A stretch of DNA of 64,000 nucleotides, taken from NCBI RefSeq assembly GCF_004337985.1, contig NC_043740.1, positions 2,765,616 through 2,829,615 of the forward strand, read 5' to 3'. The position numbers were made by a program, and so were the translations under genes. The notes beneath the pieces are model-generated. The model saw only the letters and a program-made list of their open reading frames with translations, made no database searches and had not been told where the DNA came from. Shown in pieces: positions 39,054 to 51,873 of this stretch (its first letter is position 1; every line of letters starts with the position of its first letter). This DNA is from Pyricularia pennisetigena. Taxonomy: Eukaryota > Ascomycota > Sordariomycetes > Magnaporthales > Pyriculariaceae.

Positions 39054-42000
39054 TTGGAAGTCGGGAATCCGGGAACGAGTCTCTGACAGCACAAGCTGAG
39101 TGCTGGAAGCTTCCGAGGCCGTTGAACTTTTGTCTGGTCTTGTCGACTACAGTCAAAAAAAAAATCATTCAGCCCATACAGTTGCGAGGGCGGCGCAATC
39201 GCAACGTCCTGACCAATGTGCACCAGGCACGCAAGCATGCAGATTAGCGATGTGACCAGGGCTGCCTTAGCTAGGACGTTAATCAAACTCGACCACCTTA
39301 TCCTTCATATATGAAGCTGCCAATTACTTAACCTTTGACGAATGACAAAAGGTCTTTTTTGTTGGGTTGCAAGGACGCATGCAGTCGCTATCGTCGGCAG
39401 TCGGATCGCAAGGATACTCGTATCCTCCATTCGGTGTAGTTACAATCATGCGTTGGCTATCAAATTTGAATGGAAATGTAACTGTCTCTTGTTCTTTTCG
39501 GGTAGCAACATGAAGGCAATGAGACATGGCATCGGTCGCCAAGTCACGATGACCTGTTGCTGCTTGCAGGAGCATACTCGGTATATTCAATTGTTACTCG
39601 CGGAATTTGTCCCAGTCTCCGGTAGAATACAGCGCATAGGTCACAGACGATAAAAGGCGGTGTCGCAGATGGAATATCTTACGTTATCTCTGGGTTCCAG
39701 CCCAAGTCTGAATGGCGATCCCCAGACCGGTCGCAATATGGGAAATGCTTTGCTGCTGTTAATGCCGGGAGAGGTTGCAGATACTAGCGAGACGTTGGCA
39801 ACCACCTCGAAATGCCCATTAACCGATAGTAGAAGGGATCTGATAGCAAAACCCACGACCCTGCGGCGGACGTGCAAATTAACGGCGTGCATAAGCCTCG
39901 ATAGATGGATTGTTTGGAACGTATCAGCAGGAACAGGTCGGGGGTCTCAATAGGGACAGGAGCAACGCATATCCGGGGAAACAATGACACCACAACGGGG
40001 TCTAGAAAAGTCGACGACGCCCCCGATTTCGTGGAATGACCGAGCTTCCGGGCCTCAATTCGTTCATTCTTTTCATGGTAAAACTGGGTCGTGGTCAGCC
40101 AAACCTGCAGCTTGCAGCATACCTACCCAACCATAGAAAGCCACCACGGTTCGTATGCAGTCTTGATCAGCCCACTCCAAGAATTTAAAAAATGCAGACA
40201 AGAAGGATTTGGCAAGGAAAAAAAGATAATAATAAAAAATGGAATAAAAGGACTTGGTACGGAATAAGGAATGGGGAGGCGCCGCTTTTGCAGCAGGCTT
40301 GGAAGAAAAGTCGACAACGGAAGTAATGGAGTTTTCTCAAAGGAAGAGAAAAATAAAAAGACCACCGCGTGGCATGGCCAAACAAAGAAGGACCTTGGAC
40401 GGGTTGTTCGGGGCCACCATCATCGTACTGCATCTATGTCTGAGCCAGCCAGACTTGGAAACCGGTGTGAAAGATATCAAATGTTATTGTTGTCCTTGGT
40501 AATATTTCCGCCGTCATCGTGCCAGCGACTTATCCGTTAACCGATCTGTGGCCGTATCTGGAAAGGCGTGAACAACAAACCAAACCATCTCAGCCTATGG
40601 GGATTGAATGAGCTTCGGGTGCTTGAAGGAGCAAAGAAAAAACACGGGGCAAGGGCGGGGAGCAAGGGAAGCATGCTATGGGACCACCCGGAATCTCCTC
40701 CGGGCGGGTTTGGACAACGGATAACTTTTCCCTGGTCCCCGCGTTTTTTGTTCTCGTCTGGTTGCCTGGCTTGCCTGGTTCATCTTTTCTCACGGTCCCA
40801 CCGGGCACAAGCTACCTCGGGTGCAAAACTTGGAGCAGAAGCAAAACGGTTGCGCCACAAGGGGAGCCGGGACGTCAATAATTCGTCCTGCTAGGTGTTG
40901 CTTACTTTCAAGGCATTGGAAACATTACGAAACAAGCATCAAGTATTAGACCTAGCATTGAGAGTAGTATAACCTCCCCAGTACTACAGAGGTGGAAATT
41001 TTGCCGTCGGCATCGTGTTCGAGTTTGCACTGTATGTTTATGTTAGTGTTTTCGGACCGGAGAGAAACAGCCTATTGGTAGGCATTGCAAGCCCGTTTCG
41101 AGCCACCCGGTATGCAGTCAGTCCTGACAGTGGCAAATGGGCGAACACGGCAAAGATTCATGGCATATGAAGCAAAGACACAAGACTTTTTTTTTTCTGT
41201 CTCTCTTGTCGGGGAGGCCATTGCGGTTAGAAACACCGAGAGTTTGCCGGCCGTGTGCCCTCAGGGATTTATCCTTTTCTGGTCTATTCTTATTTCCGGG
41301 TACTGGGTCTTTGCCAGTACTGATTGCGTCTATAGTTGTGCTCTGTCGCTGGCTGTGCTGTGCTGTTACTAATTACTGCCCACCGTCCACAAGCAGCCCC
41401 CTCCAGGCGGGCAGGCAAAGAACCCGCATCGAGACTAGGCTACAGTAGTAGTAGCATCGTGATCGGTATGGTCGGAAGTATAGGGTGGGCACGGTCACCT
41501 CGCAGTGCCATCCGACCGCCAAAACTGAGTGTCTTCTCGAACAAATTAGTCCTACAAACAAGACTTCTAATAACCCGTTCGAGGGTCCAAAGCAAAGGGG
41601 TCCATATTTTGCTTCTTGGAAATACACATAAAGCAAATACGAAAAGTAAATTGAGGGGAAAAAAGGGTCGATAAGGGGAAACCCAAAAAAACAAAGCTAT
41701 GTGATCCAAGCGTGGCCGAAGGATGATGGATGGGCGAGTGGGGAAAGAGGAAGGCCATGAAACTATGACTGTCACAAATTTGCCTGCCTTGTTTTCAATG
41801 GCAAGACTTGTAAGCCTGCGAGCGGTTGGTAGCTGGCCTGAAAACCCAAGTGCAAGGTTATCAAGGTAATTCGTAGGGAGCGCTAAGCTACAAGGTATTC
41901 CGCAGCATAGGTAGGTACGTAATTTCCTCCCATAGCAGGCAGACAGGTACAATAGACTAGACCACTGTCGACGTTGCCCAGCATGCCGACTTACCAATTG

Positions 42001-43484
42001 TGCTTACTGGCGGGCCTCCACCATAACAAAACCCACTGTACCATACGTACTGTATGCTGCTTTGCCGACCCTGCTTTTTGTGCAGAATTGATTGCATTAG
42101 GGCAGTAATAGCAACAACCTCTTTAGCACAGGCCAACCTACCAAAAAAAAAAAAAAACGACAACGATACATTAACATAATGTTACTACCTCCCGGGCTGG
42201 TCCCTGACAAATCCCGAAGCTTTCGCCTCTCTGTGGTCTTTGCGAAGGCCTGACTTGCGCAACCAGTTTGTTCACGGCTCTTTTGCATAAACTGCTAGTC
42301 ACATCATATACACAGCGTACTACGGTGTCCAACATGTTATACAGTACAAGTAACGTCAAGACAAGCCCAGAGCGATAGATACTGCATTGTTTGTTTGACG
42401 TACGGCACGCACAGTAAAAATGGCAAGGGAAGGGGAGGAGGGCGAGTGGACGAGGAGCTGTTAACTTCCAAGGCGGGGCGGGCGGGGCGGGGCCAAAAAG
42501 GAATCATTACTACGACAAGCCAAGTACCCGAGCCAAGCCACACAAAGCACATCCACACGCACACACCACACACCCCTTGCATCTCTCTCCTCTCTCTACA
42601 GCCAGTCCCTCATCATTGGCCCATCAGCCGACTGACAAGTGGCAGTGGTGCCTGAATCTGGACCAATCCAGCCCAGAAGTGATCGGCAAGAGAGGACGGA
42701 CAGAAGGGGGGGTATGTAACCTGGTTCAATTGACGGACGGGAAGGGTGTGGATTTAGTTGGTTAGTCCACGATTAACAAAGTCCCAAGAATGAATGTGTG
42801 CATCATCCCTCCATGTTCTTTTTTTTCTTTCCTTCTTCGTCTGCATGCTCCTTGTCCACCCGTTGGCATTTCAGCCCAAGTGGGCAGCAGTACCTTTTTT
42901 TCCCTCACAGTGTCGTATGTACGTACTGCACTCGAAATTCCGGCCGGCCATTGCCTAGTCAAAGTAGTCAGACCTACCCAGGAGACCCAAGTGGAGGTGC
43001 AAGACAACCGATACAAAACAAAGACCCGGCCATTTTGGAGCCTGACTGTCTTGAATCTTTTTTTCCCTCGATGGTTTAGTTAATAAATAACCCACATGGG
43101 CCTCGCTTCCTTCCTCCCGTCCATAGCCCCCTTCCTAGCATTGCTGTCTGAATAAGCTTGCCAGGGCTCATTACTTAGATCATCCATCACTCCATGATCA
43201 TCATCGTAAAAGAAAACTATTTTCAGCACCAAGCCTTTACCTTTTTAAATGATCCGGCATTGACTAAGAAGGTCTTGACCAAACTCTAGCAGTCATCAAC
43301 CACCACAGCTACAGGCTTTTAACAGTCCTGTCTCGTACTGCCAGTCAACACTCTTTTTATCAACCACAACCAACCGAGTCTGCATATACTCATCCATTCG
43401 CTACCTTTCAAAACATTTTTACTATCAACCTTCAACTATCAACACACTACATTAATAAATTTCACAACACACAACGAAGCCAAC
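39054..43484. other. long spacer between URC1 and the Ser-rich gene
   Basis: The largest gap, 4.4 kb. Every open frame is short and without protein character. It contains A/T runs (about 39160, 41190, 42145), a TAGGTAGGTACG word at 41905 and a GGCGGGGC repeat near 42475. The final 200 bases are G-poor with many CAACC and ATCAACC words, the look of a long 5' leader for the next gene. Confidence 0.55.
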
Positions 43485-43988
43485 ATGTCGTCACCAAGTT
43501 CTTCAGACTACATGCGCATGGGAGGGAGAGACTCGTCTTCGAGTAGTAGCAAAAGGAGCTCCAGACCGAGACTCCTCCGAGCTTCTGCCACGGAGCCGTC
43601 ATTGTCAGCTTCGACAGCTTCTCATGGAGCACTTGCTAGCCCTCCGCATTCGTCGAGCAGACGGGCTACAGATATACTAAACCGAATGGCATACATCAGC
43701 GGCACATCGCCGCCATCCGGCCAAAGCCCATTATACGAGGGCATGAATGAGAGGACCGACAACTTGTCATCCTCACCTACTTCTCACAGCAATGATGAAT
43801 ACTACACACGTCCTCGTACGTACCCCTGCCGTATGTTGGCAACTCCCATAACTTCGTATAGTAGACGTACATATAACTAACTATAGCCCTCAAAAGATGC
43901 CTCAGAGAGGTACTTTAGCTTTCCCAGCTTCGACACTTGGGAAGGCCAAGACGACAACAAGGACAACGAGGACAAATCTGGCGATTGA
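43485..43988 (+). CDS. unrecognised Ser-rich protein, 3' structure uncertain
   Basis: Exon 1 begins MSSPSSSDYMRMGGRDSSSS and is Ser/Arg/Pro-rich throughout, with RRATDILNRMAYISG the only less biased stretch. An intron is needed. Two donors fit, GTACGT at 43816 or GTATGT at 43831, with a TACTAAC-like branch at about 43875 and acceptor at 43896. Either keeps a frame ending in ASERYFSFPSFDTWEGQDD and an acidic tail, stopping at 43988 (140 or 145 residues). The nearer AG at 43886 would hit a stop soon and sits very close to the branch site. I recognise no domain; the composition suggests a disordered, possibly phosphorylated regulatory protein, but that is a guess. Coding-like sequence at 44165-44600 may belong to the same gene. 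Confidence 0.5.
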
Positions 43989-46861
43989 AGTCAAGCTTCT
44001 GCCAGCCCTGTAGCCAATCAGCGACAGAGGCAGGCCAAAAGATTTCTATTTCCTTTTCCTTCTCTCTTTAGGGAAGCGGGTTTTTCTAGAGGCGCTTCCC
44101 GGATTTACCCAATAACGATGACGATATAATGAACACCAAAAGCAAAAAAAAACGACAACACTTATTACGACCACAGAGGAACCAGTATCCGAATCGACAG
44201 CACCGTCAGGTTATGATGATCACAGATCCTCATCCGAATCGAGTGCAGCAATACAAGCGCAGAGTCGAGGCCAGATTCTAGAAATCGACGATTTGACCAT
44301 GGCCTACCAGAGTACTGGGCCGGGATTCCATGATCGTCGTTGCACAGAGCTGGGGCAGGTGTACAAGTACAAGGGTGACGGAAATAGGTGACAGGGCACG
44401 CAACAAGAGGCCGATCGGTGCTATTCTCCGGACCATGTCTTCCTTGTGTGGTGCCTATCCGTCCAGTCAACGACGGGCGTTGTGGAGGGGTATTGTTGCG
44501 TTGGAATGGGAACCGCGACGAATGAGAAAGGCGATGGGGCCATATAATGGTGGAGAAGAACCACTTACCAAACTCGCATGCATAGAGACCCAATGCCTCT
44601 AGCCGAGCATAACGCTCAAATGGTAGAGGAAGAGAATAATTCAAATAAGGAAAAAAAACAAAATTTATCCAAACGACCGATAAACCCAGCCGGGAACCAG
44701 TGCCAACGTGGGAATGATCAACGTGCCTGCAAGTCCAGAAGATTCACTTCATCTATCACGTTGCTACAAGCCACCAAGCAACAAGGATTCCAGCCATCCG
44801 ATGCTTATAGCATCTGTTTCCCTGGAAGCAGGCAGCTTTCTCCCGCCGTGCAGAACCCAGCGATGGTTACAATGACGACTGCCATGGCCCGGGGGATCGC
44901 ATCCGAGCGCCCAAACCCCTGAGGATCCGGGTCCTTGACAACGACGAAAGCAATAGACTAAGGGCGTGTGCGTCAATGAAAGGCGGTCTGGCTTGAGACT
45001 TTTTTTTTTCCTCCCTAAAGGGAAAAATTCCATGTGGGGACACACCAGCCGTCTTTCTTTTTTTTTTTTTTTTTTTTTTTTTGGCTTTGTACTTTGTGGA
45101 GCAACCTAAACTTGGTCCAGTTAGCATCACAAAGACGTAGCTTTTCTGTAATCAGGTAATAACTTAATAACTTTGTTGGTGTCATGTCGATGATGTTATT
45201 TGTTTGGTCAAGCGTCCAGTTGGTTAAACTATCCGGCGGCTTTTGGAGGGCTTACTGTCTATGGTAGGCACGCCTAAAAAAAACAGCCGCAGCTGCACGC
45301 GCGCCTGATTTAAAAACAGGGCTCTGCGCGAAGCCGTAGTTCGAAGCCCAAGCGAGTGATGAAGAAAGAGGCGAAAGACTAAGAAAAAAAGGTGCCTCTC
45401 ACCTACGACGGCTGGCTGATGAGTATGCATCTGGTGATGTTTGGGTCGCCTGTTCAGCTTTGTTCTGCCTGCTGCGAGAAGCACGATATCCCTATTTTAC
45501 TTGGTAGTGCTTCCAACACCCCCTGTCTATTCTCATCTGACCATGACTGAGACCTTACTTCTGGCCACCAGCTACCAGCGGTAGAGCCTGAATAAGGGCA
45601 CGCGACACTAAAACCAAATACACCACCAACGAGTATCCAGGGGAAATACTGTTTCCGTACGGTATACCCATTGAACAAGTCGACCGTGCTTCATCTGACA
45701 CCGCCCGATGTCTCGTCTCCACCATGCAAGCGGTTCGCGGCTAGCTCGGCGGTGTTGACAAGGAGACTCGATAAAGGGTCCTGTATGTTGCCTGGGTAAA
45801 TTTGAACGCTTTGAAGGCTGTTTGGGTAGTTGTGCAGCTGGCGGTTTGGCTGGTGCTGCTAAGAGGCAGAACTAACCAACCCCCTAGTTCTAAATCAGTA
45901 AAGTGACGGAAATTCAATATGCACTCATCATCCTCTGTGCGTTGCAAAGGGTAGATATGATGGCTGGCTATGACAGAAAAATGTCTCGATCGCTTTTTCA
46001 AGGCCAAAGCGGTCAGGCGGCGATCAGGAGGATTCCTTTCGGTTCAAGATTATTTCATATCCGGTGACAAGATGGCAACGCACGCAGGTAGGCAGACAGT
46101 ATGACAGCACATGCGGCCAAGGGCACGCCCTGCGCCAGCGATGCCAGGGAGACAATTTTCATTACTCATACTATGTTATGCCTTTTCGCAGTGTTGTTGT
46201 GCCATCGAAGTGTAGTCGGGTTGTGAAAATTCTGAAGTTGGGAATTGTTCAGACAAGCCCATAGCATTATAGAATCAGTCGAACTCTACTGGGCATGTAG
46301 GAGCTGCCAAAATACCGGTCGTCAGTTGAATGTCGAACCGAGTTTTCGCAGGATAAGTAATCACGATAAAAAAAAATAACCAACAGAGTAATCTATGTAA
46401 AAAGTGCACTGCTTGTATACACTCTTTTTTGTCTGTCTGAGCTCAGAGCTTGCCAGTCCAAAAATACTCCACATATGTCACTACTGTCAGGGTAGGTAAG
46501 GTTCGTAAGGTAGGAGAGGAAGGTGAAGAAGGGTTTACCCCGCCCGCCACCATTCCCTTTGCCTGCCCGAAGAATGATTAAACAAGACAAGCCACACCAA
46601 GGAGCGAAAAAAAAAAGACCTGAGTGAGAAATCTGTGGCTTGCTTGTGGCGCGTGCGCGGGTCACTCTTTCTCAAAGCCCTAAACGGTCGACACCCAATG
46701 AAACCAAAGATAGCTCCACTGCAGGTCCACTCTATCATCCCTCTCTCTGAGACTCGGAGACCACACAAACGTGAGGAAATTTCATTTTGCTGCCAACTAA
46801 CCATCAAAGCAACCAGTCCGCCAGCACACATTGTCCACCGCCGAGACAACCGAGTGCAAAT
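43989..46861. other. spacer between the Ser-rich gene and the eS1 gene
   Basis: The first 600 bases hold plus-strand frames with coding character (Ser/Glu-rich at 44165-44390, another at 44395-44602), which I could not join into a model. The rest shows T25 at 45058-45082, short A runs and no gene. Confidence 0.45.
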
Positions 46862-48051
46862 ATGGCTGTCGGAAAGTACGATATCATCAGTTTACACGCC
46901 CCCGAATTATTTCGCAACAAAGCGATGATTTACGTGGGGAGCTTGAAGGCGGGAGGAACACCAAAAGGCTGACCAACCGACTTCTCCCCGCAGGAACAAG
47001 AGATTGTCGAAGGGCAAGAAGGGTCTCAAGAAGAAGACCCAGGACCCCTTCGCCCGCAAGGACTGGTACGGAATCAAGGTCAGTCTTCAAAATGATTCCA
47101 GTGGGAGGGGCGAGGGCCAGGATAGTCTTGCACAGGAAAACAGGCGATTCTAACAAACTTTGTTCTGCGACGATACAGGCTCCGGCGCCTTTTAACATCA
47201 GGGAGTAAGGCTTGATCTCACATTCATATTATCATGGACGACATCGACGAAACACCCGCCAGCCCGAGACGACTAACACGGATTTACTCTTTTTCATTAC
47301 AGTGTCGGCAAGACCCTTGTCAACAGGAGCAGTGGTATGAAGAACGCCAACGATGCGCTGAAGGGCCGCATCTTCGAGGTCTCACTCGCCGACCTCCAGA
47401 AGGACGAGGACCACGCATTCCGCAAGATCAAGCTCCGGGTCGACGAGGTCCAGGGCAAGAACTGCCTGACCAACTTCCACGGTCTTGACTTCACCAGCGA
47501 CAAGCTGAGGTCGCTTGTCCGCAAGTGGCAATCCCTGATCGAGGCCAACGTCACGGTCAAGACCACCGACGACTACCTCCTCCGCCTTTTCGCCATTGCT
47601 TTCACCAAGCGCCGCCCCAACCAGATCAAGAAGACCACCTACGCCGCCAGCTCTCAGATCCGTGCCATCAGGAGGAAGATGACCGAGATCATCCAGCGCG
47701 AGGCATCTACCTGCACTCTGCAGCAGCTTACCAACAAGCTGATCCCCGAGGTCATTGGCCGCGAGATTGAGAAGGCCACCCAGGGCATTTACCCCCTGCA
47801 GAACGTAAGGATATTCTGGGACTAGTCGAGTTTTGGTTCCGGGGAAAATGTGAAATTTAGATCATACTGGATTTTTTATGCTGACCAAGAACTCTTATAT
47901 GATATAGGTGCACATCCGCAAGGTTAAGCTGCTGAAGCAGCCCAAGTTCGACCTTGGTGGCCTCCTGGCCCTGCACGGCGAGTCGACGACAGACGAGCAA
48001 GGCCAGAAGGTTGAGAGGGAGTTCAAGGAGCGCGTTCTCGAGGAGGTTTAA
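46862..48051 (+). CDS. RPS1: 40S ribosomal protein eS1 (RPS1, S3Ae)
   Basis: Exons 46862-46875, 46994-47078, 47179-47204, 47303-47804 and 47908-48051 encode 256 residues, the normal length. The N-terminus [20 protein letters not shown] is basic. Characteristic segments are [37 protein letters not shown] and [20 protein letters not shown]. eS1 is a structural protein of the small subunit near the mRNA exit channel. Typically for a fungal ribosomal protein gene, the first exon is tiny (14 bases, split inside the fifth codon) and introns cluster at the 5' end. I looked for intronic snoRNAs and found no convincing C/D pair. Confidence 0.96.
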
Positions 48052-48651
48052 AGGGAGCAAATCGGGTGCGTTGTCTTTTGTTGTTGGTCAAGGAAACGGC
48101 ATGGGGCACGGTTTTTTCTATCAGGCAATACCTCTTTTACCATAAAAATAGGGCACGGGGTTTCTTGCTTTTTATCTCTCTTCGGTTGCATTTGGCGTGG
48201 CAATATCATGGTAAAGCCCAGACATAGTGCCTTGTACCCCATGTGTGTGCTGTCTGGGAGGCGCTGCTATGAATGAAAAGGAAATGAACTTTTAACGCAC
48301 CATTAGCCAGATTCTTGAATGGCAAGACATTTGGAAGCACAACCGTGATGTTTTTCTCGTCGAGCTTAGGGATATGATCTGTTTCTGGAGCCGGAAAACT
48401 TTCTACAGCGGGGTGGAGTCTTGAACGCGTGCACTTTTGCAACCAGCCAGTTGAATGGATGTGACGCCGATTCTGGGATGAGATCGTGCCGTACGGGCTC
48501 TTCCCATACCTACAACCTATCCTCCTACTGTATTTTTTGAAATTCGCAACCATTCAGAGGTTTGTGGATTAAGGGTTAGGATGGATCAACAACATGTGGC
48601 AAACAACCAAACAACAACCCATAAAAAGGCCTGGAGAGAAAACCAAGGGGG

Positions 48652-48703
<52 letters not shown>
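48652..48703. repeat. poly(A) tract, 52 bases
   Basis: Uninterrupted A run about 600 bases downstream of the eS1 stop; no other mark of a retrotransposed copy is seen upstream of it. Confidence 0.95.
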
Positions 48704-48705
<2 letters not shown>

Positions 48706-50587
48706 AAGGAGAGTTAGGGAAGCACCGGAGGGAAAAACTCTTGGTAAACCCATTTGGTAATGCAGCCCCTGTCGAAGATGGCAACCCCAGATTTCCTTCC
48801 ATTCTCGGTATTTAAACCCACGGTTCAAACAAACCTGACTCAGGAGTACTCATGTGCCCCTAATATCGCAGCTTACTTTGGGTAGGTTAAATAGGCACGC
48901 AGTACATGTCGGCCAACTTGCACATCTAGGCAGTTTAATGTTCTCTGCATCGACCACGATTTGGAGATTCATAAAATATAAAATAAATAATAAAAGAGCA
49001 GAAGAGGAAAAAGGTTGAAAAGCGAACCTTCTGTTCAAACACCAGAGCTGTGTAAGTGAAGACTTGCAATTTTCTTCTTATGTCTTTCTTTTGTTCTTTT
49101 GATTCATGCAGCCTGTTTCGCGGGGCGTGTTTACTTTATTTTTTTTATTTTATTTTTTCGTCGCGCCGCTCTCTACCTTCTTTCTTGGCCGTCGTCCCAA
49201 CGTCCAGACGTCATAGATCGCTTCTAAGGCCATCGTGTGGGCGGAGTTGCCAGTCAAGAAAATGGTCATGAGGGGTTCCTAAATGTTGCGTGGCCATCTG
49301 AAGTAGCCCTACTAAAAGCAGCTAGAAAACTAGCAAGCAGAGAAGGAGAGTGACTTGGGGAAATGGCCCATGGAACAAAAAGATTCAGGCAAACATTTCG
49401 GGGTTTTTTTTTTTCGACACACCTTGCTTTCCAAGTCAAGAAAGATAGCGTGTGGCAAGTATGCACCTCATCTCATTTGGGCTTGTTTGGCGCGTTTGTG
49501 GGTAGCATTAATGCCTACGCGTGCGTTGGGTCGTTTTATCCCTTTCTTTTACCTTTTGTTAACTTCTCGCCCCCTCCCGCAAAGAAAAGACATTTCATCT
49601 TTGGGGAAGTTTGATTCGCTGTGCTCCTGTAGCCAGAGAGAAAAAAAAACAATCTAGGATTGTCACCATCTTTTTGTACGACCCAAACGCGTACTGCAAT
49701 CCAGTTGTATAAACATGCCCATCTTAAAACCAGTGCTTACGTCCCAAACCATACATTTCAGGAGTGTCCATCTGACTAACTTGGCCCCCCAAAGTCCCAG
49801 TGGTTCGATAGCCTCAAGGCAACACACAGAGCACCGAGCTAGCAAGCATTAGGGGCCCCCTTTGGCCAGCGCGTGCTGCGGGGCAGTACAGCTATCAACA
49901 ACCCGAAGCTTCTTGTACCTACCCGTACCGACTTGCCTGCTGCCCACTTTTTGGGTGTGAGTGTGTGCTTGCTACCAACAGTTAGCCAACAGACAGACAG
50001 CCAAACAGGCAGTCAGACACCTCACAAACCACGACCTAGTAACCTCATGCACCTTGATAGGTTCGCAGATGGTCTGAAAGGATACTAGTGCAACCGGTTC
50101 TGATCTATTTCTTTTTTCTTCTTTTTTTTTCTTCCCCTTCTTTTTTCTATACTCTCTGTCTCAATCCAAAGACTATATCCAGGGAACCGGCCGCTGGCAG
50201 AAGGGCAGAGATAGGATAAAGCATAAATCGTTGGGGACTGCTTTGCTGGTGCTGTTCAGCCCAACGTCTTCGGAGCTGTGGGCCACACTAGGTGCCGACC
50301 TAAGTAACGTGGAGCTAAGCTACCTATCTCTTTTCGCCCCATTCTGCCATACTACTCTGCCTGGCGAAACGACGCGGACGCAAAGGCGGGCAGAAAGTAT
50401 ATGCGAGCCGTCGGTGGATTTGCGTGCACGCCTAACGCGACGCTGTTCGACAACTTTTGGCAATTCTTCATTTCCCACCAGGAAAAGAAGTCAGATACTG
50501 CCTCTTTAATTCGGCCTCACCCACCTCGATTTTTCAAGACCAGCAACGTTGGGAGTACGTGGGAGTTTGAGTGAGCGAGTCCGTCTC

Positions 50588-50589
<2 letters not shown>

Positions 50590-50622
<33 letters not shown>

Positions 50623-50643
50623 TGTGTGTGTGTGTGTGTGTGT
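50590..50643. repeat. compound (GA)n(TG)n microsatellite in the Rab18-like 5' leader
   Basis: About 15 GA units pass directly into about 11 TG units, ending 26 bases before the start codon, followed by a shorter GA patch. Confidence 0.95.
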
Positions 50644-50668
50644 TTGAGTGAGAGAGCGGTGGGTGAAA

Positions 50669-51873
50669 ATGGCGGTGGCATCAGAGGATTCGTTACCAAC
50701 GCTCAAGGTGTTGCTGGTCGGGTCTTCAAACGTCGGAAAGTCTGCCCGTGAGTTTGTCTTCAAGCTCGGCTGCCTTGGTTGCCACATGTTTTGTCATTGC
50801 TTGGTCTTTATCTTCCCGAGGTTTCCTTCCCTCCTGCTCTGGTCTACCCGGTGCATCTGGCTTCAGAGCAGTGGAAAAGAGGAACCATATCGGCCATGAC
50901 TTTCTCACAAGATGTCTCCACAACGGACAGAGGCTAATCACTTGCTTTATAGTACTCACGAGATACTGTCACGACAAGTTCGAGCCGGAAGATGCAGCAG
51001 CAACGATTGGGATTGACTACAAGGTTTGTCCACTGCAGTGCTCTCGTTATCTGCCTTGTTGATCCTTCTGCGGGAATCTTCAGCACCCTTCAGTTGTGTG
51101 GAGGAGAGTGGGCATTTTAGATGAACGTTACATCTGCGCCGCAAGCTCACGACTGCGAGATATAGTCCGAGACAACAGAAGCTGATGAAACTTGTGCATG
51201 TAGAGGAAAAGGCTAGCTGTCTATGGAAAGGCATACCAGCTCAATCTGTTTGATACTGTGAGTTTGGGTGTCGGCCCTTACAACTTGCATTGCAGAAACA
51301 AATCAGGCTGACAACTATCCCGACCTGAATCGGGATCCTCTTATAGGCTGGCCAGGAAAGATTTCGAACTTTGTCGACAAGCTACTACAGGGGGGCACAT
51401 GGTGTAATAATTGCCTATGATATCTCGAACAGGAGGTCATTCCTGGAGCTAGGGAGATGGTTTGACGAGGTCAAGTCAAATACCGTGGCTGAGATTGCGC
51501 TGTTCCTGGTAAGCAAAGTGAAACTCAAAAAAGCATTATTTTAACTCGCGCTCTTCACCTGATGGGCTTGAGATTATTAGCATCTAGTTGACCACCAAAG
51601 CAGGTGGGCACGAAGCTCGACATTGCTGCAACAAGTAGAGCGGTGTCATACGAAGAGGGACTCGCACTGGCGCAGGCACATGGAGCGCAGTTTTGCGAGG
51701 CCAGTTCCAAAACGCGCGAGAACGTACGAAAACCGTTTGTCGATATTGTCAACCATATCGTACAAGAACCGGTACTGCTGAAAAAGGTCAACACATCCCG
51801 CAACAACTCGGGTACCATCAAGGTCAACAGAGCGAACGGCGAAGATGCCTCGTGGTTATCCTGTGCATGTTGA
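50669..51873 (+). CDS. Rab18-like small GTPase
   Basis: Exons 50669-50747, 50953-51023, 51204-51257, 51347-51508 and 51604-51873 give 211 residues. Motifs: G1 GSSNVGKSALLTRY (18-31), TIGIDYK in switch I, LFDTAGQERFRTLSTSYYRG in switch II, VGTKLD for guanine binding and CEASSKT. The C-terminus is CAC, a double-cysteine geranylgeranylation site as in Rabs. The acceptor of exon 3 at 51203 was chosen because it gives KRKRLAVYGKAYQLNLFDT in frame; nearer AGs break the frame. GIDYK and the AYDISNRRSFLELGRWFDEV segment are closest, in my reading, to Rab18, which acts at lipid droplets and the ER. The subfamily is an inference; Rab membership is certain. Confidence 0.9.

Larger units (their letters stand above)
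48052..50668. other. spacer between the eS1 and Rab18-like genes
   Basis: Contains A52 at 48652-48703, T-rich tracts near 49140 and 50110, and the GA/TG microsatellite just before the Rab18-like gene. No gene seen. Confidence 0.55.

Noticed and set aside
46876..46993. Possible C/D-box snoRNA in intron 1 of eS1 (CGATGA and CTGA words)
   Set aside because: Box C is imperfect, there is no closing terminal stem, and the CTGA coincides with the likely branch site.
48652..48703. Poly(A) tract as the tail of a retrotransposed gene or LINE
   Set aside because: No coding remnant, target-site duplication or reverse transcriptase sequence upstream; long A or T runs are common in all spacers here.
51154..51237. 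Alternative exon 3 of the Rab18-like gene starting at an earlier AG (AAGCTGATGAAACTTG)
   Set aside because: It runs into a stop before the DTAGQE motif, while the acceptor at 51203 yields the conserved Rab sequence in frame.
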